DNA of 64,000 bases from Dictyophora rubrovolvata. Taxonomy: Eukaryota > Basidiomycota > Agaricomycetes > Phallales > Phallaceae. The stretch is from the NCBI GenBank assembly GCA_029959195.1, contig CP114120.1, forward strand, positions 434,001-498,000, written 5' to 3'. Shown one piece after another: positions 56,396-64,000 of this stretch. Position numbers and translations under genes: made by a program. Below the pieces are notes generated by a model. The model saw nothing but the letters and a program-made list of their open reading frames with translations, was not told where the DNA came from and did no database searches. Position 1 is the first letter of the stretch; every line of letters starts with the position of its first letter.

Positions 56396-58386
56396 CTACT
56401 CGGGGCATCCGCCAGGGAAATTATACAGGATTTTATCATGATAACTGTACCACTCCTCCTGCTTCGGCAGTAGGGCCTCTACACGGTCCAGCTCCTCTTT
56501 GCGTACCCTCTCGGGCAGTTTCGCATGCACTGTATTGATGTGATTTCTAATGATCTCAATCCGGATCACCAAGGAGGTGTCGCTCGGACACAGCGAGCAT
56601 TTAACCTTGTCAAGCTCCTGTCGGGCATAGGCGAATTTCTCCTCCGTCGTCAGAAAGTGCACCGTGGATGACCCCGAAACAATGTCGCCGATTCTATGTG
56701 TGTTCTTCACGGCTTGGAACATATGCGTTGACACCAAATGCTCCAACTTGCGATCGGCCCGCCATTTGCCTGGACTCTCCCTGCGCGGATCGGCCGTGCC
56801 ATACTGCTTGTCAGCCAGCTTGCACAGTATGCAAGGTCCTTTATTGGGAAAGAATTTATTGACCCAGTTCCGACTGCGCATTGCGACCCGGCTATTGGGC
56901 GATTTCCTTTTTTCTCCTTGTTTCTGGCTGGTGGTTGGAATGAAGACTGGTTCTTTAGACCGCCGAGCGCGTTTTTTGGGCGGGGGCGAGGCAGAAGAGG
57001 AAGGACGAGCTCTCTTTAAGGTGGGACTGGTGAAATGGGGAGCGGGGTTGGAGGCTAGGGCGACCGCCGGTGGTATGCCGTCAAGGGGGGTAATTGGAGA
57101 GGAAGAGGAGGAAGTAGGCGATGAACCGGGAGAGATCATTGGGGGTACAACGGCTGTTGATATGATTAGAGGGACTCCAAATTCTGGCGCGGTACCCGAG
57201 TATAAAGGCATCGTTGGTTGACTGCATTGGACGTCTTGCTGCGATGGGTATAATGCAGGGGTTAAAGTTGTTGGTGGCAAAGCGTCGTCCGTGGGGGAGA
57301 CGGGATAGGATGTGGAGTTGAGTGTAAAAGAAGATGGTAGAGGGTGTGCCGAATCGTGTTGAAATGGGTATAAATATGAGGGGACAGCGGCGAGCGGGAA
57401 AGTTACATCGGTTGGGGGAACAAGATATGATTGAATGTATGAATGAAAAGAAGAAGGGTCATAAGAAGAATGTGGCGCGGAGGGGATGTCGGTCGTAGTA
57501 GTCTCTGACGACTGCGAAATATAGGCGATCGGTTCGAATCCTTGGGTCAAGATGTTATGTTGAGGAGGGTATAAGTACGAGTTAGAAGACTGGGTGGATT
57601 CATGATTAGAAGTGGGCAAGAAGCCCGGCTCCTCGATGGTTTGCCTCGCATCAACTCGAGAAACGTTGGAATTCAACGTTTCTGTGTCAATGCGATCTGT
57701 GTGTGAATTTGTCCGGGAGTTGGCAGACAGATGCCTTTGAAATTGACAGCGTTAACAATAAATTTGTTTGAACTATAAAAAAATCTTACGTCTGCAACCC
57801 CCAGTCCGTGCGGTACGTGGACTGATCCAAGTTCTCAACTTGCGACGTGTCGAAGTATGGCGTCGAAGGTAGTACAGTGTCTCTATTAAATATCGTCAGT
57901 GACTGTCATACAGGAAGGAATGATTGAGTGGCTTACAAGTCCAAAGGTATCGAGTACGGGCTCTGATGGTGCTGAGCTGGTTGGTTCGCACTTGAACTAG
58001 ACAAAGACTGTCAGAGGTTACGATCCCTTTCAAATATAATTGAGACTCACTTGTCGTAACCTGGGCCGTGGGATTCAACTCCGGGGAAGTAGAGTTGGCC
58101 GGAGTTCATCGATGAACTGGGGTCCGGGTCGGATGATGGAACCATACTACCCACGTTCTGAACGTGGGTGGCATATATATCTTCCGAGGTTCCATTTATG
58201 TCTGTTTCATTTCTAGATTGGTGTTTATTCAGTCATGTGTTCTATGTCGAAGACAATATTGACTCACGAAGGATGATCCGCCCAGTCTACGTGTACTGGA
58301 GTCAGACCGAACTGTAGAGAACTCGGAAGACCGAGTTCTTTGAGGAAAGTTGGGGAAAAATAGAGTTCAAAATCAGGAAAGCTCAT
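56396..58386 (-). CDS. Putative nuclear zinc-finger protein (C2H2-like, two fingers)
   Basis: Small 5' exons begin MSFPDFELYFSPTFLKELGL (start 58386) and include ATHVQNVGSMVPSSDPDPSS and DTVLPSTPYFDTSQVENLDQ. A large last exon to 56396 is Ser/Pro/Thr/Tyr-rich, like an activation region, then has a nuclear signal KRARPSSSASPPPKKRARRS. Two finger-like motifs follow: CILC...HLVSTHM, with a long spacer, and CSLC-x16-H-x4-H (CSLCPSDTSLVIRIE then RNHINTVH). The order (disordered N-terminus, NLS, C-terminal fingers) is that of fungal transcription regulators, but the fingers are not canonical. About five exons; intron positions near 57725-58270 are approximate. A target or pathway cannot be inferred. 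Confidence 0.6.
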
Positions 58387-59699
58387 GGTTGAAGTGTGAA
58401 AGCAAGAGGGGGATACGAGTGAAAGATAAGCGCGAGTATGGGGGGCCTTTTTATGTGCACGAGAGGAGCGTGAGTATTGAATGCAGGGTTAACGCACTTA
58501 CTTAGTTTGAAAGGCGTGGTTTCGCCTCGTGTTTTCGTCACGATCATTTCGACTAGGAAGAGAGAATTTCGTTCGTGTCCAGTAAGGGCTGATGATACTA
58601 AATTAAACGATGCCCGAAGCCGGGAACGTCGAGATCAACGCTCAGCTGCGCGAAAAAATCCCGGTTTCGTGTTGTTTCGAGATGTAGTGTAGGATCTACA
58701 TACATGCGACTCAGGTTGTACTTCCTTGTGCCCCTTACTTGCGCATCTCTGTCGTGCGTTCAAACCTGATGCTTTGAACACAAGCCACTGCCTCGGAAAT
58801 ACTTCGCCGCAAGGGTCGACTGGCACCTCAAACACTCAATAAATTGACAGGGACGTTAATAATCAAATCTCGACGCGTTGTAACAGGCTGTAACATCTCT
58901 TGTTTACCTCAAAGAGGAAGGTCCTCAGCGCAGGCCCGGGTGTTATATATAATATGCTGTGCGGATGGATCCCGGCCGCGAGTAGCAGGTACATACACAG
59001 TACGTCATATTGCACATTTTAATTCAGTAGGTATTACGCGTTATGCCTAGAAGAAGAAGTCTTGCTCTCTGGATTGAAAGAAATCGTGCCGTTGCGCATA
59101 TTCTTCGGGAAGGAAGGAAGGAAGGAAGGAAGGTATAGAGTGGGTTTATATTCCAGATGTAATGATGTCACTCGTGCTTAATATATCAGTCCATGGGTTA
59201 TGTATCTGTGTTTGTACCTTGTGAGAGGACTTGCGTATAGTGACTCAGAGAGATACTATATAGCCACCATCCCCCGAAGGTTTATTAGATTGGTTGATTG
59301 ATAGTACAAAAGAGAGTTTCGCAGTATTACTAATAAGGAAGTAAATGTATCGGGTGGTTGAGTCGAAATGTTTAGGCATTTTCCATCATGTCCGACCCCT
59401 AAGCATAGGCGGTTGACCCATCTTTGGCTCATACTGCCATTGATGCATGATGTTGTAAACAGTGAGATGACTGTGAATCCAAGTTCCATAATGACAAGTC
59501 ATGATGACGAATAATAGCAGCACCACAATATAACCATGGCCCTATCAACATTATTATGTTACAGCATCTTTCATAGGAAGGGCCTTAAATCCGTTTTAAA
59601 CTCTCATTTCTAGTCTTACCCTTGCTTCAAATTCTGAACCTAATGATCAAAAATTCCAAATAACGGTTGCAGTCTAACAAAACACAATCTCCCCGGGAT
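58387..59699. other. About 1.3 kb intergenic region
   Basis: No gene was recognised. A (GGAA)n microsatellite lies at 59108-59133. Short frames at 58477-58692 and 59256-59489 show no motif. Confidence 0.5.
59108..59133 (+). repeat. (GGAA)n microsatellite
   Basis: Six tandem GGAA-type units in a row. Confidence 0.9.
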
Positions 59700-60080
59700 C
59701 CCGGATAGTTGTTTTGTTTAATTGAATATAGCCACATGTCTCCGTGTGAATATCTGTTGAGTTACAGTCACACTGTGACGCAGTCACAGTGTATATAGTT
59801 ACATACGCGCACTGCGCCTATTTCCTCACTTGTGTTGAGTACACGTAGTGAGGTACGTTCCTTTTATAGTTTAGCTTTTCTTTCTATTATTAATTACTGT
59901 ACCTAGCAATATTCTTTAGGTACGCTAATATTCTATCACTCGTGTTGAGTACATGTAGTGAGCAATATTCTTTAGGTTATGGGCCCCGCATTCCAGTTAT
60001 TTTAACTGTGTAGCCCGCTAGTTAAAAAACGAAGAAAAAGCTCATACTAGACCAAACCTGACCAAACTGTGTGAAGAGTG
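59700..60080 (+). mobile_element. Probable 5' LTR/leader of the copia element
   Basis: Immediately upstream of the gag start lies a repeat-rich region. A hairpin-forming segment CTCACTTGTGTTGAGTACAC..AGTGAG (59825-59852) recurs at 59937-59962, each copy linked to AGCAATATTCTTTAGGT. A palindrome-rich cluster (GTCACACTGTGAC) lies near 59766-59793. TGGGCCCCGCATTC at about 59979 could be a primer-binding site, since it begins with the TGG that pairs with tRNA 3' CCA. LTR ends cannot be fixed because the 3' LTR is outside the window. Confidence 0.45.
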
Positions 60081-63000
60081 ATGCCATCTGATCCCCCACC
60101 CTCTCAGTCATCCTCGACTCAGCCATCTGACCCAAAAAGTGCAAAGCCATTCGAGCCTCCGAACTGGATCAATAAATATCAGCCCAAGGTGCCTCTACAA
60201 GGAGACGAAAATTGGCTGACATGGAGCATGCTGATGAAACAGCTGCTCATGCGTGCTCGTGTCTGGAAAGTTGTCCTTGGCGAAGAAACAGCACCATCAA
60301 TGCACTCACCAGACTACGAAAATTGGGAACTCAAAGACGGCTATGCAAGAATAGCCATCACCCACAATGTTGACGAGAAGCTCATCCTAATACTTGAAGA
60401 CATGACTGCACATGAGATGTGGACCCACCTACGAAGGCAGTACCAGCAAGTCGGAACGGGTTCCATCATGATGTGGTTTCGAAAGCTCAATCGAATCGCA
60501 GACGCGTCTACAGATATTACCAAGCATGTAGAAGAGTTCAAAACAACATTGAGATACCTTGTCAATGCTGGTGTCAAATATCCCGAGCACATCCAAGCCA
60601 CGATCCTTTTATCAACTCTCCCAGATAGTGGTGCCGGCCCCGAGTCCTGGATGGGATTTATGTCCACCATGCGAGTGGATGAATCCACAAAGCTGTCTAC
60701 AGTAATAGCAGCAATCCTCGAAGAAGCTCGAATCCGCAAAGCGAAGGACCCATCTGAGGCGAACGAGAATGCCATGGCTGCTCGAGAACGTCTAGCCAAA
60801 AGCAGCGGCAAGAAGTTCTGCCGAAACTGCAACAAGGAAGGCTACGACACTTCAAGCTGCTGGGCGAAAGGCGGTGCTAAGGAAGGTCAGGGTCCGAAGC
60901 GAAAGCGCAAGAAAAAGAAGAAGGAAGATGCAAAAGCTGCAGAAGAGTCCGGCAGTGATAGTGATGAGAATACGAACCTGATCCAAGAGTCTTGCTTTGT
61001 ATCCACAACTTCTGTCAATAAATTCCCTGTTACTGCTTCGCATTGCACGTGTGAACTGCCGAAGAATCAATTCGAGAAAGTGTTTAATACCCTTCAAACT
61101 CGCACGATCATCGATTCAGGATCAACCACCCATATCGACAATGACCGTCATAATTTTGATAAGATATCTCCCTCCTCCTCAAGCCGCATCAATGGCATTG
61201 GAGGAAATGGCATCAAAATTGTTGGCCGAGGAAAATCAAATCGACAAATCAAACTGCCAAATGGCAAACCTGCAAAGCTTAAACTGAAGAACACCTGCTA
61301 TGTCCCCAGCATGTCATTAGGATTAGTATCCGTATCACGAATGGATGAAGCTGGTTGCTACACCCTGTTTGGGCAAGATAAGGCTGTATCATTCAAAGCA
61401 AACGACGGTGGGAAGCTTATGCAGAATATCCTGAAGAAGGAAGATGTTCAGTTCACTGCAAGCAAAAGATCCGATAGATTATATCACCTTGATGAAGCTG
61501 TAGACTCTGAAATTGCGAACGTTGCTGAAATATCAAAACTCGAGCAACTGCATCGGAGACTTGGTCACTTGAACTACAACCATGTCAAGAAGATCGCTAA
61601 CAAGGAGATGCTTACCGGTATCAAGCTCAGCAAGAACGATTTAATGAGCATGCCACCCATTTGTCCCTGCTGTGCAGTTGGCAAGATCACGCGCGCAACA
61701 CACCCTCGATCGACGAAACATGCCGACGAGTATCTTGGTCGTGTTTTCTCGGACTTGTGGGGGCCAGCCCCTGTTCAAACCTCGAAGGGAAGCCGATACA
61801 TGGTTACCTTCACCGATGACCATACACGTTATGTGTGGGTCTACTTCCTGAGACGTAAGAATGAGGTCTTCAAGGCTTTTATCGACTGGAAGCAGAAGGC
61901 TGAGAATCTGTCTGGGAAGACCCTAAAAATTTTTCATTCAGATAACGGGACTGAATTCATAAGCAAAATGTGGACCAACTACTTTTTGAAGCATGGCATT
62001 GCATTCAAATCTTCAGCCCCATATACACCTGAGCAAAATGGCACTGCAGAACGACTGAACCGAACCATAATTGAAAGGGTCAGAACAGTTCTGTATGATG
62101 CTAAGTTGCCGCTTTCACTTTGGGCAGAAGTAGCTGCCTACGTTGCTTACACGAAGAACCGAAACTACACTCAATCCTTAAGCCAATTCAAGACCCCGGT
62201 CGAGATGGTCTCTGGTCTGAAACCCGAAATTTCACGTTTGCATCGATTTGGTTGTGTAGCATATGTGTTAGATGAAAACCCTCATCGAACCAAGCTCCAG
62301 CCAAAAGGAAAGGCCGGAATATTTGTTGGATATTCGACAACGCAGAAGGCTTGGAGAATCTATGATCCTGAAACTCGCAAGATCATAACATTGACAAATG
62401 TTATCTTTGATGACAACACCTGTTGGAAAGAACGGTTGGCTGCTGAGGGGGAGTATAGGTATGAAGATTTAAAAATCGACTTACAAGACGACACCAGCAG
62501 CGAACCACTTGAACAGGAAGACCTGTCCGACGATGATCTACCTCATAGATCAACTCCTACCCCTGACGCTCGTGTCATTCCCAATGTCCACAACATTCCC
62601 GCTGATCTTGACGTCCATGATGTTCCTGACATCGACATCCCTGTACCCGATCCTGTACCTCAGGATATTCCGAATCTGCATAGAGCACAACGTCAACGTC
62701 ATGCCGATGTAGATAGAGGGAATATCTTACCAGAAGGATCACAGCGTCGCGCGAAGCAACATGCCAAGGATGTTATTCGCACGGCCACCCGGAACTTGGG
62801 CAGAACCTCTGCAAAACAATATGAGGCCATGCCCGAGGCTCCTCCCAATCCTCCTATAGATCCTCCTGCTGCTGACGAGCAAGATGTCCCAGATCTCGCT
62901 AATGATGTAGAAGAGCCTGACAGAGACGAACCCAATGGCCCTGGTCTCGACCATGCGAACCTTGCATTGCAAGTCATCCCACGAACGTATTCTGAAGCAA

Positions 63001-64000
63001 TGAAGTCTGCAAATCAGTCAGAATGGCTCAGCGCAATGGAAGACGAAATCAGTTCAGTCCAATCTCTTGGTACTTACAAGTTGGTACCACCTCCTGAAGG
63101 TCGTGAGGTTATTGGATTGAAATGGGTCTTCAACATCAAGAACGACAATGAAGGGCATTTACTCAAATATAAGGCCCGCATCGTCACACTTGGATACCGT
63201 CAGAAGCCTGGTGTTGACTTCAGTGACACCTTCGCCCCTGTTGCCAAGATCGAGTCCATTCGCCTACTCTGTGCAATGGCTGCATCCCTCGACTTCGAGA
63301 TCCATGTTGTCGATGTCAACTCTGCGTTCCTGAACAGCGAACTCCCGAAAGACCAGACCGTGTTCATAAAGCAACCTGAAGGCTTTGTGGTTAGCGGAAA
63401 GGAAGAGTGGGCATGGGAACTGCGAAAGGCACTCTACGGACTTAAACAAGCCGGTCGTCTGTGGTATTTCAAGCTTCATTCCATCCTGACGACAATGGGC
63501 TTCACGTCCTGCAAGTCCGACCCCTGCATATTCTTCCGATATTCGTCCAACGCGAAAACGATGATCTCTGCACATGTCGACAATCTCGCACTCTACTGCT
63601 CCACAGTGGCAGAGACAAAGCGTGTCAAGGAACAGCTCTGCGAGCATGTCAAGATCAAGGACCTTGGTGAAATTTCAAAGTTCCTAGGCATGGAGGTCAG
63701 ACGCGACCGAAAACAACGAACAATAACATTCACCCACCGTACATACATCAGAAAGATCCTGCACGAATACGGAATGGAAAACTGCCACCCGGTATCAACG
63801 CCGTTGGAGACAGGACTGCACCTCAGCTTCGCAGATTGTCCATCTGCGAACGATGCTACATCTGACGATCACAAGATGCCGTACCAGAACGCAGTAGGCG
63901 CACTGAACTATTGCGTGGTCATGACTCGTCCCGACATTTCATTTGCGGTACAGCGAGTCTCCCAGTTCTGCAAAAATCCTGGAGAGAAGCACTGGAAAGC
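60081..64000 (+). mobile_element. Ty1/copia retrotransposon gag-pol polyprotein, 3' end outside window
   Basis: One frame is open from 60081 to the window end (over 1,300 codons). Order: Gag (ENWLTWSMLMKQLLMRA, MWFRKLNRIADASTDITKHV); a zinc knuckle CRNCNKEGYDTSSC; aspartic protease TIIDSGSTTHI; and integrase with H-x-H-x-C-C (LHRRLGHLNYNHV, PPICPCC). The catalytic DDE blocks are FSDLWGP, HSDNGTEF and PEQNGTAERLNRTI. A linker then leads to reverse transcriptase (KWVFNIKND, VDVNSAFLN, LYGLKQAGRLWY) and the start of the connection/RNase H (GALNYCVVMTRPDISFAVQ). Integrase before RT is the copia order. Two key residues are changed: the knuckle has Tyr for His, and the RT YxDD box reads HVDN. The copy is therefore probably defective for reverse transcription although it has no stop codons. 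Confidence 0.93.

Noticed and set aside
56664-57221. Plus-strand 185-residue frame
   Set aside because: Antisense of the zinc-finger exon; the minus frame has the nuclear signal and Cys/His motifs.
57515-57550. GGTTCGAATCC resembling a tRNA T-loop
   Set aside because: It lies inside the coding exon of the zinc-finger protein and no cloverleaf surrounds it.
60341-60835. Minus-strand 164-residue frame
   Set aside because: It is the antisense of the copia gag region, whose plus frame has clear domains.

Overview
The window looks like nuclear DNA of a mushroom-forming basidiomycete (Agaricomycetes). Coding regions are cut by many 45-75 bp GT-AG introns. The family content is typical of that class: DUF6533/DUF6534 seven-helix membrane proteins, F-box/LRR proteins, an agaricomycete-type HNH family, a class I sesquiterpene synthase with a P450, and a Ty1/copia element. 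A U6 snRNA gene is present.

Left part (1-23.6 kb). The start of an ER HSP70 (BiP/Kar2) gene lies at the edge. It is followed by a broken peroxiredoxin fragment and an HNH-family gene. The same two genes recur in inverted order about 20 kb away (20.75-23.63 kb), where the peroxiredoxin is complete. Between the arms sits a probable small terpenoid cluster: sesquiterpene synthase, DUF6534 membrane protein, cytochrome P450, cupin and MFS transporter (6.2-19.0 kb), then U6 snRNA. In the inferred pathway the synthase makes a sesquiterpene, the P450 oxidises it, the cupin may modify it and the transporter may export it.

Middle part (24-43 kb). Here lie a long LRR protein with features of a protein-phosphatase-1 regulator, a PhzF-like isomerase, a zone of gene remnants, a hotdog-fold thioesterase, a DUF6533 membrane protein and two F-box proteins. 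A perfect 60-nt palindrome lies at 40.9 kb.

Right part (45.8-64 kb). This holds a RING-finger gene, an acyl-CoA delta-9 desaturase fused to cytochrome b5 with apparent 3-nt and 5-nt exons, and a third F-box gene paralogous to the second. It also holds a NYN-domain nuclease with a long disordered insert, a tiny secreted six-cysteine (knottin-like) protein, a MITE-like element and a zinc-finger protein. A copia retrotransposon runs off the right edge; its coding frame is open but it carries a changed catalytic residue.

Exon boundaries were read by eye from splice motifs and family similarity. No alignment or database search was run.
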